NCBI GenBank assembly: GCA_017438285.1
Contig: JAFRVY010000014.1
Location: 1-64,000 of the forward strand
Direction of reading: 5' to 3'
Length of the DNA stretch: 64,000 bases
From: Bacillota bacterium
Lineage (GTDB): Bacteria > Bacillota > Clostridia > Peptostreptococcales > Anaerovoracaceae
Of this stretch, positions 39,803-48,839 are shown piece after piece. The notes under the pieces are model-generated. The model was given only the letters and a program-made list of their open reading frames with translations, had not been told where the DNA came from and did no database searches. Numbering within the stretch: position 1 is the first letter of the stretch; every line of letters begins with the position of its first letter. Both the position numbers and the translations under genes were made by a program.

Positions 39803-41011
39803 CTATTCAGAATCGGTTGACTCAGACTCATCCTCTGCTGCAGGAGCTTCGCCTGGTGTGTAGTCGCAGTTCATCTTCTGGTCAACAACGTAGATCCAGG
39901 TCTTGCCCGGGGTCAGACGGAACTGATTTCCGTTCTCATCCTTGAAGATCGTCCTGTGATCCATGTCCTTTCTGGACCAGGTTCCCTTGACGACTTCGCC
40001 CTGTGTGAAGAGCATTGCGTCTCCGCCCTGTGCCATATCGATCTGGAGTCTTCCCTTGTGGTCAAGCTCACCTGTCTCTTTGTCTGTCATGATTTCACTC
40101 TTTACATACTGAACGATGACATTGGAGAAGGACAGCTGCTCGCCCGTTTCTTTGTCTACATACGGATCGCCGTACCAGTACCTGTCGTAAAGACCTGTCT
40201 CCGGATTGTAAACGCATTCACTGTTACATCCGCTGGATGAAACGTGTACTGATTTCGCGTACTCAGGTTCTGCAAGAATTGCTTCTGCCTTTTCAACCGC
40301 TTCAACATCTTCAGGTTCTGTCGAGTCGCCCTTTTCTTCGATCAAAGCCTCAGCTTCGGCCTTTGCAGCCTTTACCTCTTCAGCCCACTTTTCATCGCGG
40401 AACTTATACGGCTTGATATTGACGCGTTCATCGAACCAGCCTTCTTTATCGGCTCTCTCCTGGATGCTGGACCAGTCTATATATGCGTTGTTCGGTGCTG
40501 CCTTGTCATCCACACGGTAGAACAACTGTGAATCCTGCATGCCGTTGATGTGCGGAATGCCGCACCATTCCATGTAGAACTTGGCTTTCTTTCCCCAACC
40601 GTATCCAACGTGGCAAGCTTTGAATTCTCTCGCTACATTGATGAAATAGTACCTAACGCTTCTAATTGGTCCGACTTTTTCAGGAAAATCTGTATAGTAA
40701 ACTGCCTGAAGCCTTGTCAGCTCCGCTTCAACTGGGAACTCATAGATAATGTCCGCGTAAGAAATGTTTGACTGCGGAACAGCGCCATCCGGTGCGTTCG
40801 GTATGGATACGACTACCGGTCTGATCGGAAGATCTTCTTCAGATTCTAATACAGCTCCTGTCAATGGATTGACGATTGGTTCCGGTTCTGCTACTTCTCC
40901 GGTTCCACCGCCGCCGCATCCGGTCATCGCGACAATTCCCGCACCAAGTCCGAGGACTGCCAGTGCGGCAATGACGACTAGTACTGGAATTTTGCTTTTC
41001 TGTTTTTTCAT
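39803..41011 (-). CDS. DUF3048 (YerB-like) lipoprotein
   Basis: 402 residues. Signal with lipobox: PVLVVIAALAVLGLGAGIVA then MTGC, lipidated Cys near residue 32, followed by a Gly linker. The DUF3048 body starts PLTGAVLESEEDLPIRPVVV and has QSNISYADIIYEFPVEAELT, YYTDFPEKVGPIRSVRYYFI and, near the C-terminus, DMAQGGDAMLFTQGEVVKGT and KTWIYVVDQ. Residues 200-245 form a charged helical insertion (EEVKAAKAEAEALIEEKG) not typical of the family. The family is related to L,D-transpeptidase-associated envelope proteins; the activity is unproven. Confidence 0.9.
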   Translation of the reverse strand: MKKQKSKIPVLVVIAALAVLGLGAGIVAMTGCGGGGTGEVAEPEPIVNPLTGAVLESEEDLPIRPVVVSIPNAPDGAVPQSNISYADIIYEFPVEAELTRLQAVYYTDFPEKVGPIRSVRYYFINVAREFKACHVGYGWGKKAKFYMEWCGIPHINGMQDSQLFYRVDDKAAPNNAYIDWSSIQERADKEGWFDERVNIKPYKFRDEKWAEEVKAAKAEAEALIEEKGDSTEPEDVEAVEKAEAILAEPEYAKSVHVSSSGCNSECVYNPETGLYDRYWYGDPYVDKETGEQLSFSNVIVQYVKSEIMTDKETGELDHKGRLQIDMAQGGDAMLFTQGEVVKGTWSRKDMDHRTIFKDENGNQFRLTPGKTWIYVVDQKMNCDYTPGEAPAAEDESESTDSE

Positions 41012-41080
41012 TAGCCTTCATTCCCTTCCTTTATTACGTGTGATATACTGTCATCAAAATTATAACATAGGAGATTTGCA

Positions 41081-41341
41081 ATGAAACATGAATATTTGAC
41101 AAGAAACGTGTGTCCAACCAAGCTGGAATTCGATCTGGACGGAGACGTTGTGCGCAATATTAAATTCACCGGAGGCTGCAACGGCAACCTCAAGGCCATC
41201 GCAATGCTGGTTGATGGATGGACTGTTGACCAGATTACTGAGAAGCTTGCCGGCAACACCTGCGGGTTCAAGTCGACATCTTGCGCAGATCAGCTAACCA
41301 TAGCAATTAACAAGGCTCTAGCCGAAGAACGAGGCGAATAA
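41081..41341 (+). CDS. TSCPD-domain protein (TIGR03905 type)
   Basis: 86 residues. Contains ...[40 protein letters not shown] and [20 protein letters not shown]: the conserved Cys and Gly spacing of the TSCPD domain, which is also found at the end of class II ribonucleotide reductases. Function unknown. Sound ribosome site (TAGGAGA). Endonuclease IV follows after one base, so both are co-translated. Confidence 0.88.
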   Translation: MKHEYLTRNVCPTKLEFDLDGDVVRNIKFTGGCNGNLKAIAMLVDGWTVDQITEKLAGNTCGFKSTSCADQLTIAINKALAEERGE

Positions 41342-41342
41342 A

Positions 41343-42173
41343 ATGCTGTATATCGGCTATCATTTATCATCTGTAAATGGGTTCGAAGCAATGGGCAAAG
41401 AGGCTCTCCTGGCGGGAGCAAACACCTTTGCCTTTTTTACTCGCAACCCGCGAGGCGGCAAAGCCAAAGACATCGATCCCGATGATGCAAAGGCTTTAAT
41501 TTCATTAATATTTGATAATGACTCCCCTTTCGCGCCACTCGTCGCTCATGCGCCGTACACGCTGAACCCGTGCTCCGATAAAGCCAACGTGCGGGAGTTT
41601 GCCCATATGTGTATGTCTGATGACCTGCAGCGCATGGAGTATCTGCCGGGCAACTACTACAACTTCCACCCGGGCAGCCACGTGGGTCAGGGAGTTGAAG
41701 CCGGCATCCGGATGATTACGGATCTGCTCAACGACATCATGACGCCCGAGCAGACCACCACCGTCCTGCTCGAGACCATGTCGGGCAAAGGCAGTGAAGT
41801 CGGCGGCAGGTTCGAGGAACTTGCGCGGATCATCGACGGCATCAAGCTGAAGGACAAGATCGGCATTTGCATGGACACTTGCCATGTGCACGACGCCGGG
41901 TACGATATCATTGGAGATCTCGACAGGGTGCTGGACGAGTTCGACCGCATCGTCGGTCTCGACAAGCTCAAGGCTCTGCACATCAATGACAGCAAAAACC
42001 CAATTGGCTCCCATAAGGACCGCCACGCCTGCATCGGTGAAGGCACCATCGGTCTGGATGCCATCGGCCGCTTCATCAATCACCCGAAGCTGGCCGGTCT
42101 GCCGTGCATCCTCGAAACGCCGAACGAGTTCGAGGGGTACAAGAGAGAAATCGAAATGCTGCGATCATACTGA
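41343..42173 (+). CDS. nfo: Deoxyribonuclease IV (AP endonuclease)
   Basis: Zinc-dependent base-excision repair enzyme cutting at abasic sites. 276 residues, normal size. Metal ligands are recognisable in [28 protein letters not shown] (Glu), [15 protein letters not shown] (Asp, His), [20 protein letters not shown] and the final PCILETPNE. The stop codon lies inside the downstream terminator stem. Confidence 0.96.
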   Translation: MLYIGYHLSSVNGFEAMGKEALLAGANTFAFFTRNPRGGKAKDIDPDDAKALISLIFDNDSPFAPLVAHAPYTLNPCSDKANVREFAHMCMSDDLQRMEYLPGNYYNFHPGSHVGQGVEAGIRMITDLLNDIMTPEQTTTVLLETMSGKGSEVGGRFEELARIIDGIKLKDKIGICMDTCHVHDAGYDIIGDLDRVLDEFDRIVGLDKLKALHINDSKNPIGSHKDRHACIGEGTIGLDAIGRFINHPKLAGLPCILETPNEFEGYKREIEMLRSY

Positions 42174-42186
42174 TCGCAGTTTTTTG
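42159..42186 (+). terminator. Terminator overlapping the nfo stop codon
   Basis: CTGCGATCA/TGATCGCAG with TAC loop and T6; the TGA stop is the first three bases of the 3' arm, so stem formation coincides with the end of translation. Confidence 0.9.
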
Positions 42187-42289
42187 TTCTATTTAAGTTC
42201 TTTTGTTTGCACCATGTTGCTTTGCAAACCGGGATTTGTCGAGGTGCCTAGCCTAAAACTGCTGGATGCAGCCGAGGTTTTCTCACTCT

Positions 42290-42622
42290 TTAACCCAACC
42301 CTTGTAATCAGTTGACCTGTTGGTTATTATTTCATAGATTTTGTTTTCTTCGTTAACCATTATCGGGATAAAATGGATAGGTTTGGTTAACTTTTGTCCC
42401 TTGAGGCGTTGTCTGATTAACCATTTTTCTATGGCCTTTGTGAGTTTGGTTAACATGCATTAACCAAGAAACAAATTATTGCATGGTTTTGGTTAAAAGG
42501 GCAGGCGCCCTCGCCACCAAATTTAACCAAAAGACATAGTATTACACGATTTTGGTTAAGTCATGAACTGTTTGCAACGCATATGTTAACTAAACGGCAA
42601 AGGATTTCACCATTTTGGTTAA
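42290..42622. repeat. Phased array of six TTAACC...GGTTAA units (63-bp period)
   Basis: Six units of 37-38 bp, each starting TTAACC (the last one TTAACT) and ending GGTTAA (the first one GGTTAT): 42290-42327, 42353-42390, 42417-42453, 42460-42496, 42523-42559, 42586-42622. Right ends are spaced 63, 63, 43, 63 and 63 bp. Links are 25-26 bp except one of 6 bp. The last three also share ATTnCA before TTTTGGTTAA; otherwise interiors and links differ. It lies between convergent genes, so it is not a promoter region. A 57-codon minus-strand frame (42283-42456) crosses three units but has no ribosome site. I know no named element with this layout. The rest of 42187-42698 holds nothing I recognise. 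Confidence 0.85.
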
Positions 42623-42698
42623 AATCGAGTGGAGCTCACCAATCCAGGTTTGGCGGGATATTCGGTATACCCCGTCAGGCCTTTGTGCAATGTGCGCA

Positions 42699-42735
42699 AA
42701 ATAAAACAGCTGGACCTCAACGGGTCCAGCTGTTC
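42699..42735 (-). terminator. Rho-independent terminator of nhaC
   Basis: ACAGCTGGACC/GGTCCAGCTGT with a six-base loop, followed on the minus strand by TTTATTTT. Confidence 0.88.
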
Positions 42736-42800
42736 GCTGTTATGATATTTGGCTGTCGCTATTGCAGGTCCGTGACCGCAACTGCGAGCAGGCTCTGCGC

Positions 42801-44315
42801 TTATGCCATTATGAATCCGAATACTGCGTAGAATACGAACGAAATGGCAGCTGCGATGATACCGTAAGGCATCTGAGTGAATGCGTGTCTGAAGTTGTCG
42901 CATCCGCAAGCCGCCGAAGTGAGTACGGTTGCGTCTGAGTAGAAGCAGATGTGTGATCCGAATACGCCGGCGGAGATACAAGCTCCTACTGCGAGCGGCA
43001 TGCTTACGCCGATGTTCATTGCCAGTGGTATGATGATCGGCAGCGCGATGATGTACATGCCCCAGTTGGTACCGGTAATAAACTCGGTACAAGCGAGTAC
43101 CAGGAAGATAATCATCGGAGCCGTTGCCGGAGTCATGACCGTTGTCGCTGATTCGATACACCACTTGGTGAACCCGATCTGTTCGTTCATGTCCGCGAAT
43201 ACAAAGGCCATAACCATGAGCATCAGCGGCAGGATCATGTTCTGAATACCCTTGATGATGATATCCCAGAACTCGGCTGCCGACATGATATTCTGTGCCA
43301 TGTACATGATGAACATGACGACCAGTGTTGCGAGAACGCCCATCTCCATATCCGTATCAAAGAGGATCGTAAATCCTACGAGACAGATGATCGGGATGAA
43401 GAAGTTGAACATATGAGGCTTCTCAGGAATGTTCATCTCGTCGCCGTGATCACTGGCCAGGATCGAGATCTTTTCGGATCCTTCCGGTGCCAGCGGACCG
43501 CCGTCGGCAACTCTCTGGTATGCCTTTTTCATTCCGAAGATCTTTGGAACCACTCCTATTACAACGAGCGGAACGATCAGTGCCGCGATCCATGCATAGA
43601 AGTTGAACGGTATCGTCTTGACGAACATTTCGATTTCGCTGGCGTCGCCTACCTGCCAGCCGTTCTTAACCAGTATTCTGCCGCAGAATACCGACCATGT
43701 CGTGATTGGAATCAGTACGCACAAAGGCGCTGCCGTCGAGTCACAAACATATGCCAGCATTTCTCTCGGCGTTTTGTGCTTGTCTGTCAGCGGAGCCATA
43801 CAGGACCCGACTGTCATGGAATTGAGGTAGTCATCGATAAAGATGATACAGCCCAGTATCCATGTCCAGATCAGAGCTGTCTTCTCGGTCTTCGCACGTT
43901 TCGAAGCCCACTGTCCAAAAGCATAGGCGCCGCCTGAGCGTTCGATCAGGGAGATGATGCCGCCCATGAGTCCGCATACTATGATCAGCCATGCGATGTC
44001 CTCTGACATCATCGTCGCGAGCAGCGAATCACTGAACGCCTGCAGTGTGTTCGAACCGCTTTCTCCTACCATGATGAATCCTACTACCGCACCAATCGTA
44101 AGGGCTTCGATGATTCTCTTCGTAATAAAGATGTACAGGATCATCAGAAGCGCAGGGATGGTACACAGCACTCCAAATTGAGCGGGATCGTCAGGCAGGA
44201 AGAATTTAAGAATGAATGTTGCTATGATAATGATTGCTGCCGCCAGCAGGGATTTTCTGGCGTTAAATGTCGCAATCTCATTAGCAATTATTTCATTTTG
44301 CTCTTTCAGTGACAT
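42801..44315 (-). CDS. NhaC-family Na+/H+ antiporter
   Basis: 504 residues with about 12 membrane helices. Recognisable stretches: IFITKRIIEALTIGAVVGFI, GGIISLIERSGGAYAFGQWA, ILGCIIFIDDYLNSMTVGSC (acidic DD in a membrane helix), DSTAAPLCVLIPITTWSVF, FVFADMNEQIGFTKWCIE, EFITGTNWGMYIIALPIIIP and CISAGVFGSHICFYSDATVL. NhaC-type carriers exchange Na+ or organic cations for protons, some of them malate/lactate for Na+. The ATG is preceded by GGAGTGG. Monocistronic. Confidence 0.9.
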   Translation of the reverse strand: MSLKEQNEIIANEIATFNARKSLLAAAIIIIATFILKFFLPDDPAQFGVLCTIPALLMILYIFITKRIIEALTIGAVVGFIMVGESGSNTLQAFSDSLLATMMSEDIAWLIIVCGLMGGIISLIERSGGAYAFGQWASKRAKTEKTALIWTWILGCIIFIDDYLNSMTVGSCMAPLTDKHKTPREMLAYVCDSTAAPLCVLIPITTWSVFCGRILVKNGWQVGDASEIEMFVKTIPFNFYAWIAALIVPLVVIGVVPKIFGMKKAYQRVADGGPLAPEGSEKISILASDHGDEMNIPEKPHMFNFFIPIICLVGFTILFDTDMEMGVLATLVVMFIMYMAQNIMSAAEFWDIIIKGIQNMILPLMLMVMAFVFADMNEQIGFTKWCIESATTVMTPATAPMIIFLVLACTEFITGTNWGMYIIALPIIIPLAMNIGVSMPLAVGACISAGVFGSHICFYSDATVLTSAACGCDNFRHAFTQMPYGIIAAAISFVFYAVFGFIMA

Positions 44316-44448
44316 TTTCCACTCCTTTCTGTAAATAGTGAGAATAATTTGAAATCATTACGTTAATTAAATTATATTACGCTCCAAAACAATGTCAACC
44401 TTTAACGCTTTAATTTCATAAAACAAAATGCCGGCCAAACGCACAACA

Positions 44449-44474
44449 AAAACCGGCTTCCGAAGAAGCCGGTT
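44449..44474 (-). terminator. Rho-independent terminator
   Basis: AACCGGCTTC/GAAGCCGGTT with a TTCG-type loop, followed on the minus strand by TTTGTTG. Ends the flavodiiron gene. Confidence 0.85.
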
Positions 44475-44509
44475 TCGTCTTTTCATATCATGCTGCCGGA
44501 TGTTCCGGT

Positions 44510-46309
44510 TTAGCCCATCTTCGTGAAGTCGCTTGCGCCGTGCTTGCAGAGCGGACAAATGAAGTCTTCCGGAAGGTCTTCGCCTTCGTATACATATCCG
44601 CACACATCGCATACCCAGCCTTTGACCTCTTCCTGCGGACGAGGCTTAACGTTCTTCTGATAGAAGGTGTAAGTCATTGTGTCAACGGCGTTGAGCACTG
44701 CGCTCTCCGTGATGTCGCAGAAGAACATCAGGTGGCTTCCTGTGTCAACGGTATCGAATACCTTCAGTGACATGTAGCCGTTAGCGTACTTGTTCAAGTA
44801 TGGCAGTCCGTTGCCGGATCTGTCGAAGTGTTCGAAGTCAGCGAACTTGTTCACATCGCGTCCGGACTGGAATCCAAATTGCTGGAAGATCTGGAACGGC
44901 GCCTGCTCATTCAGCGTGCAAACGTTGAGCACACCGGTCTTCGCGATGGTGTCGCATGAGTAGTTCGCCTTGTTGACGCCGACGATGAGTCTGCTCGGAT
45001 CGTTGCTGACCTGTGCAACGGTGTTGCCGATCATACCGTTGTCTCTCTTGCCGTCGTTACTTGTGATGACATAGAGACCGTAACCGATCTTGAAGAGTGC
45101 GCTTGGATCGATCTTCTTTTCTTCTTCTTCGAACTCAGGCTTGATGTAATCCGCGGCCAGCTCGTCTGCCAGCGCGTTGATCTGCTCGATGTTCTCAGCG
45201 TTCAAAGCGGAAAGGATCGAAACCGTGTTCTTCGCGAAGGTGATGTCCTTGCACTTCTCCAGCATGCCTTTCATAACTCTGGCAGCCGTCGGCGCCCAGG
45301 ATCCGTTCTCGATGAGTGCGACCGTCTTCTTCTGGAAGTTTCTCTCTACCAGATGGTCGATGAACTGTCTCATGAACGGGAAGATTTCTGAATTGTATGT
45401 GGTGGTCGCCAGGACCAGTTTATCGTATCTGAATGCATCCTCAACAGCTTCTGCCCAGTCGTCTCTCGCCAGATCAGTGATCTCAACAACAGGAACACCT
45501 CTTGCCAGCAATTCTGACTGCAGCATCTCAGCGGCTTCCTTAGTGTGGCCGTATACGGAAGTGTAGGCGATAAAGATGCCGTCCGTCTCAGCCAGGTAGC
45601 TGGACCATGTGTCGTACAGGCCGATGTAGTATCCCAGGTCTTCCGTGAGAACCGGTCCGTGGAGCGGACAGATCTTTTCGATCTCGAGAGCCGCCGCCTT
45701 CTTCAGGACCGCCTGTACCTGCGGGCCGTACTTGCCGACGATACCGAAGTAGTATCTTCTGGCTTCGCATGCCCAGTCTTCCTCTACGTCGAGAGCGCCG
45801 AACTTACCGAATCCATCTGCAGAGAACAAAACCTTATCGGCAGGATCGTATGTCATCATAACCTCAGGCCAGTGAACCATCGGCGCGAACACGAAGTTCA
45901 GCTGATGTCCGCCCAGATCGAGGACGTCTCCGTTCTCAACTTCCAGCGTATTCTTTAACTCCAGTTCAGGGAAGAACTGGCCGATCATCTTAAATGTCTT
46001 CTTATTTCCTACAACCGTAGCCTGCGGGAACTTCTCAACAAATGCCTGAATGGATGCTGAGTGGTCAGGTTCCATGTGCTGTACTACCAGATAATCCGGA
46101 GCGTCACACTTGATCGCTGCCTCGATGTTCTGGAGCCATTCATCGGTCTTTCTCTTATCGATCGTGTCCATGATGGCAATCTTGTCGCCGATGACAGCGT
46201 ATGAGTTGTACGCCATGCCGTTCGGTACGATATACTGACCCTCGAACAAGTCGATATCATGATCATTGGCACCTATGTAAATGATCGATTCTGTGATTTT
46301 TGCATTCAT
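44510..46309 (-). CDS. Multidomain flavodiiron protein with flavin-reductase and rubredoxin domains
   Basis: 599 residues; reduces O2 (or NO) to water without radicals, protecting anaerobes. The N-terminal beta-lactamase-like diiron domain (about 1-250) has the HxExD ligands in VVQHMEPDHSAS and later His in FAPMVHWPEVM and PLHGPVL. A flavodoxin domain follows (FIAYTSVYGHTKEAAEMLQS near 257). Then an FMN-binding flavin-reductase-like split barrel (about 410-540: YGLYVITSNDGKRDNGMIGN) and a C-terminal rubredoxin with WVCDVCGYVY and FICPLCKHG. Electrons should run from rubredoxin/FMN to diiron in one chain. Monocistronic; AAAGGAG before ATG. Confidence 0.93.
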   Translation of the reverse strand: MNAKITESIIYIGANDHDIDLFEGQYIVPNGMAYNSYAVIGDKIAIMDTIDKRKTDEWLQNIEAAIKCDAPDYLVVQHMEPDHSASIQAFVEKFPQATVVGNKKTFKMIGQFFPELELKNTLEVENGDVLDLGGHQLNFVFAPMVHWPEVMMTYDPADKVLFSADGFGKFGALDVEEDWACEARRYYFGIVGKYGPQVQAVLKKAAALEIEKICPLHGPVLTEDLGYYIGLYDTWSSYLAETDGIFIAYTSVYGHTKEAAEMLQSELLARGVPVVEITDLARDDWAEAVEDAFRYDKLVLATTTYNSEIFPFMRQFIDHLVERNFQKKTVALIENGSWAPTAARVMKGMLEKCKDITFAKNTVSILSALNAENIEQINALADELAADYIKPEFEEEEKKIDPSALFKIGYGLYVITSNDGKRDNGMIGNTVAQVSNDPSRLIVGVNKANYSCDTIAKTGVLNVCTLNEQAPFQIFQQFGFQSGRDVNKFADFEHFDRSGNGLPYLNKYANGYMSLKVFDTVDTGSHLMFFCDITESAVLNAVDTMTYTFYQKNVKPRPQEEVKGWVCDVCGYVYEGEDLPEDFICPLCKHGASDFTKMG

Positions 46310-46324
46310 TATTGCGTCTCCTTT

Positions 46325-46927
46325 CTATTCCTTCATGTCGTCCAGCGAAAGCTGTCCGAGCACTCCGTCGATTGTTGCAATGGCTTCATCCTCCTCTTCA
46401 GCCAAAGCGCCTTCGATGTCTTCGATCTCCGGCAGATCTTTGAGTGTTTCGAAACCGAACTGCTTCAAAAACTCATCTGTCGTGCCGTAGAGGATCGGTC
46501 TTCCGACCGTATCAGCTCTTCCGACTTCCGCGACCAGTCCCTTTTTTATGAGACCTTCCATGACTCTGTCGCATCGGATTCCTCGGATGCTTTCGATCTC
46601 GCCTTTGGTGACCGGCTGCCTGTAAGCTACGATTGCCAGTGTCTCCAGCGCTGACTGGGACAGCCTCTTTTTTCTTACCGGCGTACAAAGTCTTTCGATG
46701 TAGTCCAGGTTCTCTTTTCGTGTGACGAACTGGAAGCACTTGTTGACCTCTCTGATCACGATGCCTCTGCCTTCCTGCTCGTACTCGGTCTGGAGTTCCT
46801 TGAAGCAGTCATATACTTCTTTTTTATCTGTATTGAATATATCGGCCACATCCTTGACGCTCAGGGGCTCGCCCCATACGAACATCATGGATTCGATTGC
46901 CGATTTCATCGTCTTATTGCTTGCCAT
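46325..46927 (-). CDS. scpB: Segregation and condensation protein B
   Basis: Winged-helix kite subunit of the SMC-ScpAB condensin. 200 residues: KSAIESMMFVWGEPLSVKDV at the start, LSQSALETLAIVAYRQPVTK (conserved) near 92, EIESIRGIRCDRVMEGLIKK, YGTTDEFLKQFGFETLKDLP near 150. Starts immediately after scpA, sharing one base. Confidence 0.95.
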   Translation of the reverse strand: MASNKTMKSAIESMMFVWGEPLSVKDVADIFNTDKKEVYDCFKELQTEYEQEGRGIVIREVNKCFQFVTRKENLDYIERLCTPVRKKRLSQSALETLAIVAYRQPVTKGEIESIRGIRCDRVMEGLIKKGLVAEVGRADTVGRPILYGTTDEFLKQFGFETLKDLPEIEDIEGALAEEEDEAIATIDGVLGQLSLDDMKE

Positions 46928-47700
46928 TAGTTCTCCTTCAATTCAATTTTATCTTCAAACAGTCTGTCTGTCGCTTTCACTTTGATGTCGCCAAAGATCT
47001 TCTTTTGCTCCGCATCCAGTGTACGTGCTTTCATCATCTCCAGCACCGATGCGAAGGTAACGGAAATGTCGTACTTGTCGCCCTGATTCGGCACGAGCTT
47101 CCTGAAGTCCGTCTCGCGCAAGCCTTCCTTCTTGAAATAGTCCCTGATTCCTATCATTCTCAGTTCAGTGGTGATGCGCTGCTTCTCTGTTCGCAGGTGG
47201 TGCTCACGCAGTTCTTCCAGCCTCTTCTTGCGCTGGATAAACAGTTCGAATGCGTTCTTGAACTGCTCGATGTCCAGACTCAGATAGATGTCCGGCTCGC
47301 CTGTATATTCCGCCAGATCCTCCTGCGGCTTTTCGAGGGCTTTGAGCGCTTCCTCCCTGCGCTCCTCCAGCATGGCCGAGATCGCCTTGAACTGCTTGTA
47401 CTCTTTGAGCTTTTGGACGAGCTCCGTCCTCGGATCCTCGTATACCTCATCGCCCGCTTCATCCATGACGCTCCTCGGCAGCAGCATCTTGGACTTGATT
47501 TCCAAAAGCTCCGCAGCGAGCACCATAAACTCCGAAGACAGGACGATATCGGCTTCTTCCATCTCCTTGACGTAGTTGATATATTGCGTTGTGATCTCCG
47601 AGATCTGAATGTCGTAAATGCTCATTCTGGCATGCTCAATCAGGTACACCAGAAGGTCAAAAGGTCCCTCGAAGACGTTCAATTTTACTCTGTAACTCAT
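46927..47700 (-). CDS. scpA: Segregation and condensation protein A
   Basis: Kleisin subunit of the SMC condensin, 257 residues. Starts MSYRVKLNVFEGPFDLLVYL (FEGPLDLLL family signature), then QYINYVKEMEEADIVLSSEF, VLAAELLEIKSKMLLPR; the C-terminal winged helix ends TFASVLEMMKARTLDAEQKK and IFGDIKVKATD. Operon with scpB; the acyltransferase gene ends 5 bp before it. Confidence 0.95.
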   Translation of the reverse strand: MSYRVKLNVFEGPFDLLVYLIEHARMSIYDIQISEITTQYINYVKEMEEADIVLSSEFMVLAAELLEIKSKMLLPRSVMDEAGDEVYEDPRTELVQKLKEYKQFKAISAMLEERREEALKALEKPQEDLAEYTGEPDIYLSLDIEQFKNAFELFIQRKKRLEELREHHLRTEKQRITTELRMIGIRDYFKKEGLRETDFRKLVPNQGDKYDISVTFASVLEMMKARTLDAEQKKIFGDIKVKATDRLFEDKIELKEN

Positions 47701-47704
47701 GGCA

Positions 47705-48733
47705 CTATTTTACCATAAATTCATATGCCTTTCCAAAAGGTTTGTATAAGAAGTGCATCGACTTATCGTAAGCCTTTGCAACGATCGGTCGCGAAAAAAG
47801 GTACACGCACGCAAGGGCAATAATGAGCATTACGCCAACGTAGATGAATCCACCCGGAGCCAGCAGTGCGAAGTCCTGTCTGCTTGCCCATTTCAAAATC
47901 TGTCTGACGAACACGTGCATCAGGAAAACGGTCATAGTATTCTGGCCGATCTGGGATATGAGTCCTCCTTTCGCCGGAAGTTTCTTATCCGGAAGCAGGT
48001 TGAACCAGATTGCCAGCCAGATCAGTGCGGCAAATCCTACGAGAACGCGTGCTGCGATACCTTCCACAAAGCTGATGTGCAATGCATTGTTGCAGTTCTT
48101 AAAGAGCAAAAGCCCCACACTGAATCGCTCTGTCCACGAGAGCCAAATGGATATTCCGACCAGCACAGCCATCGGAAGAATCATGATCCAATGCGGAATC
48201 TTCCTCACTTTTTCAATGTGTTCCCATTTGCAGCAATAGCCCAACATGAAAAATACCAAAAACGAGCATGCACGCTGTGCCGCCAGAACCGGCCCAAAGA
48301 AAGGAATGGCGCCTGCAGTCAAAAACAACACCGCGGAGAGCGGCAGTATAAATGGTATCTTTGACAGGGTTTTGATGCCGAATCTATAGTAAAACATGAC
48401 CAGAAGAAACCACATGGCATGGGTCGGTCTAATCATATGGAGATGGGCGGTCCCAAAGATGATATACCGCGCTCCAAAAGAAAGGATCATGAAAACGACG
48501 TAAGGCAGCAGCAGTGTTTCTACAGCTTTGGTGCGGCACTTATCCACATTTTTAGAGAAGTATCCGGATATGAAAAAGAACCCTTCCATCATAAACGAAA
48601 AACAGATGATATAAATCACCTTGGAAGGGGATCCTACTCCGAAATGTCCTCCGATCCTCAGGAAGTGGGCGAACACAACGCAGAAGATCAACAGCGCCTT
48701 GTAGTTGTCAAATAAATAGTTTCGTTCTTTCAT
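47705..48733 (-). CDS. Acyltransferase family 3 membrane protein
   Basis: 342 residues, about ten membrane helices. N-terminal LFDNYKALLIFCVVFAHFLR carries the conserved His after helix 1; MMEGFFFISGYFSKN, MRPTHAMWFLLVMFYY and GQNTMTVFLMHVFVRQILKW follow. Such proteins (OafA/WecH/Fuc-type) acetylate or succinylate surface sugars or lipids; the acceptor is unknown. It starts a unit that runs on into scpA and scpB. Confidence 0.9.
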   Translation of the reverse strand: MKERNYLFDNYKALLIFCVVFAHFLRIGGHFGVGSPSKVIYIICFSFMMEGFFFISGYFSKNVDKCRTKAVETLLLPYVVFMILSFGARYIIFGTAHLHMIRPTHAMWFLLVMFYYRFGIKTLSKIPFILPLSAVLFLTAGAIPFFGPVLAAQRACSFLVFFMLGYCCKWEHIEKVRKIPHWIMILPMAVLVGISIWLSWTERFSVGLLLFKNCNNALHISFVEGIAARVLVGFAALIWLAIWFNLLPDKKLPAKGGLISQIGQNTMTVFLMHVFVRQILKWASRQDFALLAPGGFIYVGVMLIIALACVYLFSRPIVAKAYDKSMHFLYKPFGKAYEFMVK

Positions 48734-48768
48734 CGTAATTTCTTTCGCCCATTTAATATATCATATTT

Positions 48769-48798
48769 TTGTTATTCATTGTTGATTTGTGGTAGAAT
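48769..48798 (+). promoter_or_regulatory. Promoter of the dehydrogenase-like gene
   Basis: TTGTTA, 18-bp spacer, TAGAAT, about 40 bp before the ATG; divergent from the acyltransferase. Confidence 0.5.
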
Positions 48799-48839
48799 GG
48801 TTTCGTTATTTAATATATTATTCTGATAGGAGGCTGAAT

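Noticed and set aside
42283..42456. 57-codon minus-strand ORF inside the array (starting MLTKLTKAIEKW)
   Set aside because: The translation looks plausible, but it has no ribosome site, covers only three of six units and the 43-bp step breaks any extended frame. Not listed as a gene.
42290..42622. CRISPR array
   Set aside because: The geometry (37 bp plus 26 bp) looks like repeat plus spacer, but the 37-bp units share only their ends, there is no cas gene in the window, and one link is 6 bp.
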